A stretch of 64,000 nucleotides of DNA, taken from contig NZ_VEED01000004.1 in NCBI RefSeq assembly GCF_007678255.1, forward strand, positions 248,001-312,000. The letters run 5' to 3'. The notes under the pieces were generated by a model. The model did no database searches, was not told the DNA's origin, and saw only the letters and a program-made list of their open reading frames with translations. Positions 43,744 to 52,976 of the stretch are shown here, piece after piece; position 1 is the first letter of the stretch; each line of letters opens with the position of its first letter. The position numbers and the translations under genes are program-made. This DNA comes from Bacillus sp. X1(2014). Its GTDB lineage: Bacteria > Bacillota > Bacilli > Bacillales_B > DSM-18226.

Positions 43744-44492
43744 AGTAGTAACTCAGTCCCTTCCACCGCAGCACCTAAGACATCCCCGGTAATACCGCCA
43801 AACCATTTCACTGCTTTTCGGCGAAACAGAAATATACAGCATGCTGAAATCAGAATTAATATACCTATATTGAAGAATTGCTTATTAAAAAAACTAACTA
43901 AAATGAGCAGACAGATTAAGTAAATGGGATACAGCCAAAGTGACTGCGGTTTCGCCGCATTTTGGAACAATGCGCCGAGTCCGTCATTTTTGGCGGTCTT
44001 CACAGTTAACAACAGAATTCCCATGACACTTTTACTTAAAAAAGGAATAAGTGCAATAATGATAAATAGGACGTTTTCAACATTCGCTATACTTTCATAA
44101 ATAAATAGAAACCGACAGCTTAATAAAACCAAAATGGACAGAACACCAAAGGCACCTGTTCTAGGATCCTTCATAATTTCAAGCCTTTTCTCCTGATCTT
44201 GATAGGAAAAAAAAGCATCACTCGCATCCATCCAGCCATCGAGATGAATTCCTCCCGTCAAGAGAATTGTTGCCAGCCAAAGCAAGAAGGATGAAGCAAG
44301 GTGGCTAAAAGGAGTAAATTCCAAACAAAGATATAAGAGCGCAGAATAAATGATTCCTTGCATTAATCCTACTAACGGGAATGCTTGCACTGCCTTTTTA
44401 AGATGTTCCTTATCCATTGGCAATTCTCTTCTGATTGGGATCGCAGTAAAAAATTGAATATCGATTAAAAAACCTTTCCAGAACATCATCAT
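43701..44492 (-). CDS. cobS: adenosylcobinamide-GDP ribazoletransferase CobS
   Basis: About 263 residues with six to eight membrane helices. The start MMMFWKGFLIDIQFFTAIPIR and the GGIHLDGWMDASDAFFSY motif (split quotes) are the standard CobS signature; the Asp-rich segment binds the GDP moiety. It joins AdoCbi-GDP and alpha-ribazole(-phosphate) to form cobalamin at the membrane. The start is ATG 44492 (or 44489), overlapping the cobQ stop by 4 bp. Neighbours supply both substrates: CobU product and CblS product. Confidence 0.92.
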   Translation of the reverse strand: MMMFWKGFLIDIQFFTAIPIRRELPMDKEHLKKAVQAFPLVGLMQGIIYSALLYLCLEFTPFSHLASSFLLWLATILLTGGIHLDGWMDASDAFFSYQDQEKRLEIMKDPRTGAFGVLSILVLLSCRFLFIYESIANVENVLFIIIALIPFLSKSVMGILLLTVKTAKNDGLGALFQNAAKPQSLWLYPIYLICLLILVSFFNKQFFNIGILILISACCIFLFRRKAVKWFGGITGDVLGAAVEGTELLLWMTVWLLHYFVMV

Positions 44493-45994
44493 TTTGAACC
44501 CCATTGATGGATGAGCTTTTTCATCAGATCCCATTTTATGTGACTTATCATCTCATTTGCTAAAATATTAAATCGTTTATCTTTATACTCGCTAATAGAT
44601 TTAATTCCTTGGACTGGCAGACCTTTCTTTTTCCGAATCATATTTAACCATTGATTTCTCCACTCATCATTATGAAAAAGATGATGAAGATATGTTCCAA
44701 TGATATGTCCGTCATTTCCGAAATACCCATCATCTTCCCCATTGGCAAAGGTTAAAAATGGAATCCCGCCTTTAGAAAAGGTAGTCTTTCCTAAATGAAT
44801 TTCATAGCCCTCTAGCCGTTGAGTTGCAGGTAATCCAGTAGCTTTGTGATACTGAGCATTGACTTGATTCGTTTCCTTTTCTTGATAAAAAGTAGTCGTC
44901 GCTGGGATCATTCCTAATCCTTTAACCTTGTAGTTAGGAATGTTTGTGTCCCTACCTTCTTTATCAATCAATTCTTCACCGAGGATTTGATACCCACCAC
45001 AGATACCTACAATAAAACCGCCATTGACCACATGTTTTTTGATTAAAATATCTAACTGTTTATCTCGTAAATTTTGCATGTCACTGATCGTACTTTTTGT
45101 ACCAGGTAGGATAATCGCATCCGGTTGTCCGAATTCACTTGAATTTTTGACCCAACGGACTGTTACATCTTCCTCATATAAGAATGGTTCCAAGTCACTA
45201 TAATTTGAAATAAACGGGAGGTGGATGACAGCAATATCTAGTGTCCCTTTTTTCGGATAGGGAAATTGTGTTCTGATCGATAATGAGTCTTCGCCATCAA
45301 TCATATGATTTTCAACAAACGGTAATACACCTAATACAGGAACACCTGTTTTTTCTTCGAGCCACTGAACTCCATCCTCAAATAAGCTGCGATCGCCGCG
45401 AAACTTATTAATAATCACACCAACTACTCTTTCCCTTTCGTTAGGGTCCAGTAAATCAAGCGTGCCAACAATACTTGCAAACACTCCGCCGCGATCAATA
45501 TCAGCAACCAAAACTACTGGTATATCCGCCAATTCGGCCACCTTCATATTAACAAGTTCGCGGTCCTTTAAATTGATTTCAACTGGGCTGCCTGCTCCCT
45601 CAATTACGACTACATCAAATTCAGTTGCAAGTTGTTGAAGTGATTCCTTAATTACTGCTAACCCCTTCTCATAAAAGTGATCCCGATACCCGCGACCTGA
45701 AAGGGTCTCGATTGCTTTACCTAGAAAAACAATTTCAGCGTCTTGTGCGGAACGCGGCTTTAATAAAATCGGATTCATCCATACCGAAGGCTCTACTCTA
45801 GCAGCCTCTGCTTGAATTCCTTGTGCTCTTCCAATCTCTTTTCCGTCGCTTGTTACGTAAGAGTTATTGGACATGTTTTGCGATTTAAACGGAGTGACCC
45901 TTACTCCCTCGTTGGAAAGGATCCTGCACAGGGCTGTTACGATTAAACTTTTGCCCACATCTGAAGCTGTCCCCTGAATCATGAGTCCTTTCAT
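44489..45994 (-). CDS. cobQ: cobyric acid synthase CobQ/CbiP
   Basis: A 501-residue amidotransferase. The N-terminal dethiobiotin-synthetase-like ATP site QGTASDVGKSLIVTAL and the C-terminal glutaminase with nucleophile Cys in GICGGYQILG and His in GTYLHHLF are complete. It amidates the b, d, e and g side chains of adenosyl-cobyrinate diamide to give cobyric acid. In a salvage operon without the corrin ring genes this is notable; it may serve imported incompletely amidated corrinoids. Overlaps cobU by 4 bp with AAGGGAG 7 nt before the ATG. Confidence 0.93.
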   Translation of the reverse strand: MKGLMIQGTASDVGKSLIVTALCRILSNEGVRVTPFKSQNMSNNSYVTSDGKEIGRAQGIQAEAARVEPSVWMNPILLKPRSAQDAEIVFLGKAIETLSGRGYRDHFYEKGLAVIKESLQQLATEFDVVVIEGAGSPVEINLKDRELVNMKVAELADIPVVLVADIDRGGVFASIVGTLDLLDPNERERVVGVIINKFRGDRSLFEDGVQWLEEKTGVPVLGVLPFVENHMIDGEDSLSIRTQFPYPKKGTLDIAVIHLPFISNYSDLEPFLYEEDVTVRWVKNSSEFGQPDAIILPGTKSTISDMQNLRDKQLDILIKKHVVNGGFIVGICGGYQILGEELIDKEGRDTNIPNYKVKGLGMIPATTTFYQEKETNQVNAQYHKATGLPATQRLEGYEIHLGKTTFSKGGIPFLTFANGEDDGYFGNDGHIIGTYLHHLFHNDEWRNQWLNMIRKKKGLPVQGIKSISEYKDKRFNILANEMISHIKWDLMKKLIHQWGSK

Positions 45995-46563
45995 AATATT
46001 GCTCCCTTCATGACGATTGGAATCCCTGCTTCCACAATGTACACTTGGTCCGCCTCCCTAACTAAGTATTGATGGATTTGTCCAAGTAAACGGCCATATT
46101 TAAACACCATTTCATTGCCAAGTAAGGATTCATATAAAACCTCATTACTCACGATTAACATGGTTCCGACCCGTTCCAATATAGAAGTAATCCCGATGAG
46201 AATAGTATCTTTAACAGTGGTTAAAAATCGTTCATCCCATTTTTGCTCAGAAGAAAATAGTTCATTATTTAATAGTGTGGTCAGACAATCTAGTAAAACC
46301 ACATCTTCGGCATTAAATTCATTCTCTATCTTTCCTATTTGAACGGACTGTTCATATGTTTTCCACTCGCTAGCCCCTGTTAAGCGATCCTGTTGATGTT
46401 TTTTAATTCGTTCCTTCATTTCTGAATCTGAAGCAACACCCGTAGCCAGATAGCTAAGTCGACCTCCAGTTTTACTTGCCATTTCAATTGCTGTCTTCTC
46501 CGCAAAGCTGCTCTTCCCGCTCCTCACACCACCTGTTATGAAGATGAGTTTTGATGCCGCCAT
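45991..46563 (-). CDS. cobU: bifunctional adenosylcobinamide kinase/guanylyltransferase CobU
   Basis: A 190-residue protein with a full P-loop, FITGGVRSGKSSFAEK, and CobU blocks LSYLATG, VLLDCLTTLLNNELF, VSNEVLYE and the C-terminal VREADQVYIVEAG. It phosphorylates adenosylcobinamide and transfers GMP from GTP to give AdoCbi-GDP. It overlaps the cobD gene end by 28 bp and cobQ by 4 bp. GGAGGTG lies 8 nt before the start. A shorter CobU-like gene also occurs downstream at 42746-43180. Confidence 0.92.
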   Translation of the reverse strand: MAASKLIFITGGVRSGKSSFAEKTAIEMASKTGGRLSYLATGVASDSEMKERIKKHQQDRLTGASEWKTYEQSVQIGKIENEFNAEDVVLLDCLTTLLNNELFSSEQKWDERFLTTVKDTILIGITSILERVGTMLIVSNEVLYESLLGNEMVFKYGRLLGQIHQYLVREADQVYIVEAGIPIVMKGAIL

Positions 46564-47621
46564 TGTGTTAACACCTCCATTAATTGATTATTTTCTTCAT
46601 GACCTTTTATGGCAAAACGCAGCCATCTTCCCTCCAAGCCTGGGAAATTAAAAGTATGTCGTGGGATGATTCCCTGATGAAGAAGAAATTCAAATAATGT
46701 GAACTGATCCTTTAAAAGCGGATCCTGTAGTAAGTAAAAATTTACATCGGATGACGAAGCAATATAGTTATTTTGATGAAAATAAGCAAAAAGCCTCTTA
46801 CGCTCATGACCAATAAATTCTTGTGTCTTTTTAATAAAAGCTTCGTTTTGAAGACAAACTTCCCCTGCTAGTAACGCAATAGTATTTGTGCTCCAATGGG
46901 ATTGCTGCTTGCTCAGTTCTGAAACTATCTCTGATTGAGCGACTAAATACCCTAAGCGTATTCCTGGTATAGCAAACATCTTTGTCAGCGAGCGAATAAT
47001 AATTAAATTTGAAAATCGGTTTATGTATGGAACAAATGATTCATATTCGTTTAAAAAATCAAAAAAAGCTTCATCTAAGATGACCAGGCAATCTCGTTTT
47101 TCACACTCTTCTACGATTGAGATTATCGTTGACGGAGGATAGTGAATTCCGGTTGGGTTATTAGGGTTACACAAAAACATAGCATCCACATCTATTAGAC
47201 TTGTGCGTAGATCGGTAGGGTTCAATGTAAAGTCTGGCTCAACTAATTGATGATAGACAATTTCACATTGATTTGCCCGACATACTTCCTCATATTCTGA
47301 AAAAGTCGGCTCGATGATGAGGACTCTTTTACCAGCAAGCATTCGTCCAAGCAGTGTAATCATTTCTGCTCCACCATTGCCAATTAAAATAGTATCACTC
47401 TTGGTCTGTTCTGCTTTTGAAATCATGTCCGTAAGCTTGGTTGCAAACGGATCTGGGTACACATGAATTTCTCGAAAAAAATCTAACCACTTTTCCTTTA
47501 GTGCAGTTGGCGGACCAAGTGGATTAATATTTGCGCTAAAATCGATAAACTCCTTTGGGAGCGCTAATCCCATAGCTTTATATAAATATTGAGGATTCGA
47601 TCCATGTGAAGGCCAACTCAA
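46536..47621 (-). CDS. cobD: threonine-phosphate decarboxylase CobD
   Basis: About 361 residues, a fold-type I PLP enzyme of the HisC group. The start region SWPSHGSNPQYLYKAMG and FIDFSANINPLGPP is specific to CobD. The PLP Lys lies in RSLTKMFAIPGIRLGY, and NPNNPTGIHYP is conserved. It makes (R)-1-amino-2-propanol phosphate, the linker used by CbiB. I chose the TTG start at 47621 because GGGGGAG stands 6 nt upstream and homologues begin there; the longer frame to 47693 lacks support. It overlaps the end of cbiB by 44 bp. Confidence 0.9.
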   Translation of the reverse strand: MSWPSHGSNPQYLYKAMGLALPKEFIDFSANINPLGPPTALKEKWLDFFREIHVYPDPFATKLTDMISKAEQTKSDTILIGNGGAEMITLLGRMLAGKRVLIIEPTFSEYEEVCRANQCEIVYHQLVEPDFTLNPTDLRTSLIDVDAMFLCNPNNPTGIHYPPSTIISIVEECEKRDCLVILDEAFFDFLNEYESFVPYINRFSNLIIIRSLTKMFAIPGIRLGYLVAQSEIVSELSKQQSHWSTNTIALLAGEVCLQNEAFIKKTQEFIGHERKRLFAYFHQNNYIASSSDVNFYLLQDPLLKDQFTLFEFLLHQGIIPRHTFNFPGLEGRWLRFAIKGHEENNQLMEVLTQWRHQNSSS

Positions 47622-48561
47622 AGAATACTCCCCCAATCCATAATAGTAGTAAAAATAAAAAGACCGTTCTGCTAAGAATAGTATTTGCTCCAAGAATATG
47701 CGATGCTTGGATCATTTGAATCGGATCACCCATTTTTGCGCGGTTCGATAGAATCCCTTTGTAATAATTGATACCGCCCAGCTGGATCCCTAAAATAGCT
47801 GCAACAGCCGCCTCTCCCCAGCCGCTGTTTGGGCTTGGATGCTTTTTCGCATCACGGAACAAAATCATCCAAGCATCCTTAAAACCTATCTCTACTGGTC
47901 GTTTTCCAATCAGCATGGTCATGCCTGTTAATCGACTGGGAATCCAATTCATTACATCATCCCATCTTGCAGAAGCCCAGCCAAACTCTTTATATCTATC
48001 GTTCATGTGGCCCACCATTGAATCACATGTATTAGTGGCTCGATAAACCATCGCCAGTGGTGCCCCGCCAATGAGTGCCCAAAACATCGGGGCAGTCACA
48101 CCATCACTGGTATTTTCAGCCACCGTTTCAATGGCACCCCTTGCAATTTCACCTTCATCAAGGCTTTCTGTATCACGGCCAACAATATAGGATAGCTTTT
48201 TCCTCGCTTCAGAAAGTTCCCCTTCACTTAACGGACGATAGACCTCAAGGGCAGCTTCCTTTAAACTCTTTCGAGCAATAGTTGTAGAAATAATAATACT
48301 TTCTACTAATATCCCGACAAATGGGTGAACACGATAACCGACCAAAATTAAAACGAAGGCAATGAAATAAACAAAGAGTAAAATAAAAAGGAGCATTCCT
48401 ACCCCTTTCCATTTTTTTAACTTTCCCTTATTCAAGCGTTTTTCTAAAAATGAAATCATTGTACCAATCCATCTAACAGGATGAGGCCAGTTGGGTGGAT
48501 CTCCAATAAACATGTCGATAATATAAGCAATTGTAATAGCGGCTAAATGATAGACTAACAT
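47578..48561 (-). CDS. cbiB: adenosylcobinamide-phosphate synthase CbiB
   Basis: About 327 residues with several membrane helices. Signature blocks: AYIIDMFIGDPPNWPHPVRW near the start, ENTSDGVTAPMFW, RATNTCDSMVGH and PSPNSGWGEAAVA. It joins adenosylcobyric acid with aminopropanol (phosphate) from CobD. Start at ATG 48561, with AAGGAAA upstream, overlapping the stop of the ABC-CbiZ gene; an upstream frame extension to 48606 lies in that gene. Neighbours CobD and CobU work directly before and after it in the pathway. Confidence 0.94.
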   Translation of the reverse strand: MLVYHLAAITIAYIIDMFIGDPPNWPHPVRWIGTMISFLEKRLNKGKLKKWKGVGMLLFILLFVYFIAFVLILVGYRVHPFVGILVESIIISTTIARKSLKEAALEVYRPLSEGELSEARKKLSYIVGRDTESLDEGEIARGAIETVAENTSDGVTAPMFWALIGGAPLAMVYRATNTCDSMVGHMNDRYKEFGWASARWDDVMNWIPSRLTGMTMLIGKRPVEIGFKDAWMILFRDAKKHPSPNSGWGEAAVAAILGIQLGGINYYKGILSNRAKMGDPIQMIQASHILGANTILSRTVFLFLLLLWIGGVFFELAFTWIESSIFI

Positions 48562-50024
48562 TTTCGTTTCCTTTTGCTTGATTTTTGAATCGCTTCTGTC
48601 GTGCACTGATAAACAGCTTTGCTGATGAGCTTTCCTAACGGAGTAATCGTTCCTGCAAATTCTAGCGTATCGCCCGTTTGTGTAGCAGCTATTAAAATAC
48701 TATCGGTCGATGTTCCGGTCGCGAAGGTTCCGGAAACTTCATCCATTACCATTAGATCATTCAATGCCTTAACTTTTGCTTCAGTGGCGGTCATAATGCT
48801 TTGGATAAAGGCTTCTTCTGTTAACTCTCCTTCGACAAAAATCCATGTATTGATAGTTCCAGGTATCATTTCAAATGAATGTAGTTCACTCTTCGAAGCA
48901 TCAATCGCATTTCCAACCCCTGCTGTTACAACCGCAAATATCGAGAAGCCAGTATCGGTATATCTTTTGTAAACGACATCTTCCAATATAACTGCAGTCA
49001 TCATGCCCACAGTTTCCGACGGTTCAAACCCTTTTGATTTCAAAAATAAGGCCATCTCGCTGCGGTGGTCATTACATCTGTAATCCTTGTTGACATGTCG
49101 ATTCACAAACGTCTGATGCCATCCGGTACCCGAACCAATTACTCCTGAGGACATGGTCCTTAATGGCATGGAAGAAGTTAATTCAATCCATTCCTTTGAT
49201 ATATGTAACCTTGACTCATCTATTGTAAACATGACCTTGTTGTGATTTACTTTTGGCAATAATGCCATCTGTGGTGCAGCAACTCTAGGGTGAGGGTGTT
49301 TTTGAATGTCAGTATGGTACACGTCTCTGATTCGTTCTTCACGAAGCACCTCATTAGGAATGTGATTGATATTAATCCGTCCGTTTTCAAGGAGAAGCAG
49401 CCGGTCACAATAAAGCCCAGCAAGGTTTAAATCATGAAAAATAGAGATGACCGTTAACTGATTTTCTGATGTCCATTGTTTTAAGAAATCTAACAATTCC
49501 TTCTGGTAGGATAAATCTAAATGATTGGTAGGTTCGTCTAATAAAAGGATTTCAGGCTCTTGGGCGAGCGCTTGGGCGAGAAAAACTCTTTGTTTTTCCC
49601 CTCCTGATAACTCCTGAATATTCTTATTTTGGAAACTAGATACACCAATTTGATTCATTACTCTTTGGACAACCTCTTCATCAGCGGGACCCCAAGATTG
49701 AAACAACCCCTTTTGATGGGCATAACGTCCGAGCGAAACGGTTTCTTTCACCGTGTAAGAGAAAGATTGTGATGAATGTTGGGACAGGACAGCAATTATT
49801 TTGGCCAATTGTTTTGCCTTGTATTGCTGGAGCCGTTTTCCGTTGATTTGAATCTCACCTTTTTGGATTGGTAAAATGCCGCTTAGCATTTTTAAAAGGG
49901 TTGTCTTCCCGCTTCCATTCGGACCGAGGATTCCGAAAAGTTCTCCCTTTTCCACTTCAAAAGAAATGTCCTCCAGAACCGCTTCATTCGAGTATCCACC
50001 AGAAACCTGTTGAACGCTAAGCAT
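48555..50024 (-). CDS. fusion: cobamide ABC transporter ATPase (BtuD-like) with CbiZ amidohydrolase
   Basis: A 489-residue two-domain protein. Residues 1 to about 255 are an ABC ATPase (Walker A GPNGSGKTT, signature LSGGEKQR, Walker B ILLLDEPTNHLD, switch His in IFHDLN). Residues of about 265-485 are a CbiZ domain (SSGVIGSGTGWHQTFVNRHV, GMMTAVILED, VTAGVGNA, ATGTSTDS; short pieces). CbiZ cleaves the nucleotide loop off adenosylcobinamide-type cobamides to give cobyric acid for remodelling. The same fusion occurs in B. subtilis YvrA. Coupling the ATPase to CbiZ suggests import and remodelling are linked. Confidence 0.9.
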   Translation of the reverse strand: MLSVQQVSGGYSNEAVLEDISFEVEKGELFGILGPNGSGKTTLLKMLSGILPIQKGEIQINGKRLQQYKAKQLAKIIAVLSQHSSQSFSYTVKETVSLGRYAHQKGLFQSWGPADEEVVQRVMNQIGVSSFQNKNIQELSGGEKQRVFLAQALAQEPEILLLDEPTNHLDLSYQKELLDFLKQWTSENQLTVISIFHDLNLAGLYCDRLLLLENGRININHIPNEVLREERIRDVYHTDIQKHPHPRVAAPQMALLPKVNHNKVMFTIDESRLHISKEWIELTSSMPLRTMSSGVIGSGTGWHQTFVNRHVNKDYRCNDHRSEMALFLKSKGFEPSETVGMMTAVILEDVVYKRYTDTGFSIFAVVTAGVGNAIDASKSELHSFEMIPGTINTWIFVEGELTEEAFIQSIMTATEAKVKALNDLMVMDEVSGTFATGTSTDSILIAATQTGDTLEFAGTITPLGKLISKAVYQCTTEAIQKSSKRKRKC

Positions 50025-50027
50025 CCT

Positions 50028-51089
50028 TTAACCACTTCTTTCCATCCTTTTTCTTTGTAGCAGGATTATTGCAAATATTGGAGCACCAATTAAAGCAGTG
50101 ATGACACCAATCGGTAATTCTGTTGGAGAAATGATCGTTCTCGAAATCAAGTCAGCTAAAATTAAAAAACCTGCCCCCGTTATGATTGACAAAGGAAGAA
50201 GATGGCGATGATCTGGTCCCCATAATAATCTCGACAGATGTGGAATGACCAGACCAACAAAACCAATGGTGCCTGACACCGCAACGGCTGCCCCTGTTAA
50301 TATCGAGCCGGCTGTCAAGATTAAGAGCTTTCTCTTGTGTACATTAACCCCTAGATGTTGTGCCCGTTCTTCCCCAAATGACATCGCATTAAGTTCCTTT
50401 GCATTAAAGAGGAGCAAACATGAGCCAATGATGAAAAATGGGAAAATGATTTTTATGTAATCCCAGCCCCTCATTGAAACACTTCCCAAAAGCCAGCCAA
50501 TAATCTGCCGGAGTTCATCTCCCGTTAGTGCAATCATAAGCGAAATTAGGGCTCCTAAAAAGGAACTGAAAATAATACCTGTTAATATAATGGTTTCCAC
50601 TCGCATTGAGCGTTCGATTTTACTCGCAAACATGAGAACTAGGAAGATTGTAAAAAAAGAGAATAGGATACTTAACAATGGTAATGTAAAGGATCCAATG
50701 AAGGGAATGGAAAGCTGAAAAAACAGGGTCAACACTGCCCCGACAGACGCTCCCGAGGATACACCTAATGTATAAGGATCTGCTAACGGATTTCTAAGCA
50801 GTCCTTGAAAGGCTGCCCCTGCAATAGCAAGGGAAGCCCCGACAAGACCTGATAAGATCACTCTAGGTAAACGAATATTTAGGACAATACTCGAATACAT
50901 GGGGTCGATTGTTTCCAATGAGATAACCCCAAATAACTTAGCAGTGATAATCTTAATAAGGGTTAAGATTGGAACGGACACCGTTCCAATTGAAATACCT
51001 AATAAGATAGAAAGAACTAGGAAAATTCCCGCTATAATATAGGCAAGATACTTATTATTTAAAAACTTCAGGATAGACAGCCTTCGCAA
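50028..51089 (-). CDS. btuC: cobamide/iron-siderophore-type ABC permease BtuC
   Basis: A 353-residue FecCD-family permease with about ten helices. Family blocks: LPRVILSGLVGASLAIAGAA, LADPYTLGVSSGASVGA, GTIGFVGLVIPHLSRLLWG (typical BtuC/FecD positions). It forms the membrane channel with the BtuD-like ATPase encoded 3 bp downstream. The start is TTG 51089, within the end of btuF (35-bp overlap), with a poor ribosome binding site; translational coupling is likely. Substrate assigned as cobamide from the riboswitch and neighbours. Confidence 0.9.
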   Translation of the reverse strand: MRRLSILKFLNNKYLAYIIAGIFLVLSILLGISIGTVSVPILTLIKIITAKLFGVISLETIDPMYSSIVLNIRLPRVILSGLVGASLAIAGAAFQGLLRNPLADPYTLGVSSGASVGAVLTLFFQLSIPFIGSFTLPLLSILFSFFTIFLVLMFASKIERSMRVETIILTGIIFSSFLGALISLMIALTGDELRQIIGWLLGSVSMRGWDYIKIIFPFFIIGSCLLLFNAKELNAMSFGEERAQHLGVNVHKRKLLILTAGSILTGAAVAVSGTIGFVGLVIPHLSRLLWGPDHRHLLPLSIITGAGFLILADLISRTIISPTELPIGVITALIGAPIFAIILLQRKRMERSG

Positions 51090-52020
51090 GATCTTCTACT
51101 CCTTCAATAATCCTCGGGCCTGAGCGAGTAACGCGATCAGAATCCACATCAACTACTTGCTTATTTTTTACAGCGTTGACTGTTTCCCAGCCTTTTCTGC
51201 TTAAAACTTGCTCCGTCGGATTTTTCACATAGTACCCGTATGTTGTAACGATAACATCAGGATTACGTTTAATCATTGCCTCTTGGTCAATTTTAATCCA
51301 GCCTTCTTGATCATTTGCGATATTTTCTGCATTAATGATACTAATCATCTGATCCATAAACGTATTCTTTCCTGGTGTATAAATTTCTGGTGCAGGTGAA
51401 ACCTCAACAAATACCTTTTTCTTTTCTTTTATTCCCGCAGCCTTTGCTTTAATTTCGGCCAACTTAGCCTTCATCCCTGTAATCATCTCATCTGCTTTCG
51501 CAGTTTCACCGGTGGCTTTCCCAATCATATCAATGGAATCATAAACTTGATCAATATTTTGGGCATCATTTACAACTAAAACTGCAATCCCAGCATCTTT
51601 TAGCTGCTGCAGTCCTGCTTCAGAATTGTGCGCTGAAGAGGCATGAGCTAACACTAAATCAGGCTTTAAGGAAATAATTTTTTCTAAATTAATTTCTTGA
51701 CCTCCGACTTTTTCCTTTTTTGTTGCAGCCTCCGGATAATTATCGAAATCAGACACGCCCACCACTTCTTTATCTAAACCTAATGCAAAAGCAATTTCAG
51801 TATTACTTGGGATAAGAGAAACGATCTTTTCGGGTTTCTTTTCGATAATAACTTTGGTTTGGGCTGCATCTGTAATCGTAAGGGGATATGTAATCTCCGC
51901 CGTTTTCTTCTCAACGCTGGATTTATTTTCTTCGTTAACCTGGTCTTTCTTTTCAGCACAACCCGCTAACACTCCTATTGTCAATAATACTACTAACAGC
52001 AATGAATACAATTTTTTCAT
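51055..52020 (-). CDS. btuF: corrinoid-binding lipoprotein BtuF
   Basis: A 321-residue precursor with signal peptide and lipobox VLAGC, lipidated Cys21. The mature protein has the BtuF/FhuD periplasmic-binding fold: VSLIPSNTEIAFALG, GQEINLEKIISLKPDLVLA, and the C-terminal RSGPRIIEGVEDLA. It captures corrinoids outside the cell for BtuCD. First gene after the B12 riboswitch, start at ATG 52020 with GGGAG 6 nt upstream; the longer frame to 52254 runs through the riboswitch and is not coding. Overlaps btuC. Confidence 0.92.
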   Translation of the reverse strand: MKKLYSLLLVVLLTIGVLAGCAEKKDQVNEENKSSVEKKTAEITYPLTITDAAQTKVIIEKKPEKIVSLIPSNTEIAFALGLDKEVVGVSDFDNYPEAATKKEKVGGQEINLEKIISLKPDLVLAHASSAHNSEAGLQQLKDAGIAVLVVNDAQNIDQVYDSIDMIGKATGETAKADEMITGMKAKLAEIKAKAAGIKEKKKVFVEVSPAPEIYTPGKNTFMDQMISIINAENIANDQEGWIKIDQEAMIKRNPDVIVTTYGYYVKNPTEQVLSRKGWETVNAVKNKQVVDVDSDRVTRSGPRIIEGVEDLAKAVYPEVFK

Positions 52021-52104
52021 TTTTCTCCCTGCTTTCTGTGGTATATCTTGTATGTAACAAAAAATAAATCTTTCTTGTGCCAAACAAATTGGCGTAGATA
52101 ACAA

Positions 52105-52137
52105 CAAAAAACATCTCCACGTTTTGATGGAGATGTT
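52105..52137 (-). terminator. riboswitch expression-platform terminator
   Basis: AACATCTCCA (52110-52119) and TGGAGATGTT (52128-52137), 8-nt loop; the minus-strand transcript continues into TTTTTTGTTG. It lies between the B12 riboswitch and btuF, so ligand binding probably causes premature termination. Confidence 0.88.
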
Positions 52138-52179
52138 GGTATGAATAGATTCTATTACTAGCAAAAGTAAAAGGAGTCT

Positions 52180-52358
52180 AGCCTTCAACACCTTCCTATC
52201 CTCGTAGGTTACTTGGCGCACAAGAATTAGGCAGGTTTCCTGGCTCATGATCAACGCTTCCTATGCCTTCCCATCGTAATTGACAGTGACATAATATAGG
52301 TTGCTCCCATTTACAGTGGCGGGACCGCGTTGGCTTCTACCAACTTCCCTTTTAAGCT
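52180..52358 (-). ncRNA. cobalamin (B12) riboswitch
   Basis: On the minus strand the RNA has the B12 box GAGCCAGGAAACCTGCC (complement around 52230-52247) and the upstream GGGAAGTTGGTAGAAGCC, GCGGTCCCGCCACTGT core and other conserved elements of the cobalamin riboswitch in the right order. It lies upstream of btuF with a terminator after it. Boundaries are approximate. Confidence 0.93.
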
Positions 52359-52414
52359 TAAAATCTCGAATAAGATTTTAGCACCTAATTTTAAAAATAT
52401 TTTTTGTTACGTTA

Positions 52415-52443
52415 ATTATAGAAAAAGTGGAATGATTTGTATA
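52415..52443 (-). promoter_or_regulatory. sigmaA promoter of the cobamide operon
   Basis: On the minus strand, TATACA (52438-52443) and TATAAT (52415-52420) are 17 nt apart, a good sigmaA match at -10 and a fair one at -35. It lies between ribH and the riboswitch, placing the transcription start at about 52407. Confidence 0.65.
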
Positions 52444-52460
52444 TGTTTTTTTACAATAAT

Positions 52461-52931
52461 TTATGCTTCAATACTTCTGCATAAATTTGCCATTTCAATC
52501 GCAGCCGTTGCTGCATCCCAACCTTTATTACCCGCCTTTGTTCCGGCACGCTCAATGGCTTGTTCGATTGAATCTGTTGTTAACACTCCAAAAATAACCG
52601 GAATGCCACTTTTTAAATTAATCGCAGAAACACCTTTTGCTACTTCATTACAAACAAAGTCAAAATGTGGAGTTGAACCGCGAATAACTGTTCCTAACGT
52701 AATTACCGCATCATATTTATTGCTATTGGCCATTTTTTGGGCGATTAATGAAATCTCAAATGCCCCGGGAACCCACGCAAGGTCCACGTCTGATTCGCTA
52801 ACGCCATGTCTTTTAAGTGCATCCTGTGCACCGCTTAATAATTTACTGGTAATAAATTCATTAAAACGTCCAACAACAATTCCAATTTTTAAACCAGAGC
52901 CAACTAAATTTCCTTCAAAAATATTTCCCAT
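52461..52931 (-). CDS. ribH: 6,7-dimethyl-8-ribityllumazine synthase
   Basis: A 156-residue lumazine synthase. [49 protein letters not shown] and the catalytic-His region, then [17 protein letters not shown], are all family landmarks. It condenses the pyrimidine ribitylamine with dihydroxybutanone phosphate, forming a 60-mer shell in Bacillus. It lies 45 bp after ribB as the last gene of this shortened riboflavin operon. Confidence 0.95.
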   Translation of the reverse strand: MGNIFEGNLVGSGLKIGIVVGRFNEFITSKLLSGAQDALKRHGVSESDVDLAWVPGAFEISLIAQKMANSNKYDAVITLGTVIRGSTPHFDFVCNEVAKGVSAINLKSGIPVIFGVLTTDSIEQAIERAGTKAGNKGWDAATAAIEMANLCRSIEA

Positions 52932-52976
52932 GTATATACCTCCATCAATTGTTTTGTGTATTAGCGATTTTTTTAG

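Larger units (their letters stand above)
52021..52460 (-). other. 440-bp leader of the cobamide operon
   Basis: Non-coding gap between ribH and btuF. From the promoter side it contains a sigmaA-type promoter (52415-52443), the cobalamin riboswitch (about 52180-52358) and an intrinsic terminator (52105-52137), the order expected for a transcription-attenuation switch. Confidence 0.8.

Noticed and set aside
50272..50284. Third copy of GGTGCCTGACACC
   Set aside because: It lies inside btuC and encodes the conserved VSGTIGF segment of the permease, so the match to the intergenic element is probably coincidental.
52021..52254. Longer N terminus for btuF through the riboswitch region
   Set aside because: The extra codons cover the B12 box and terminator, and the signal peptide begins at the 52020 ATG.
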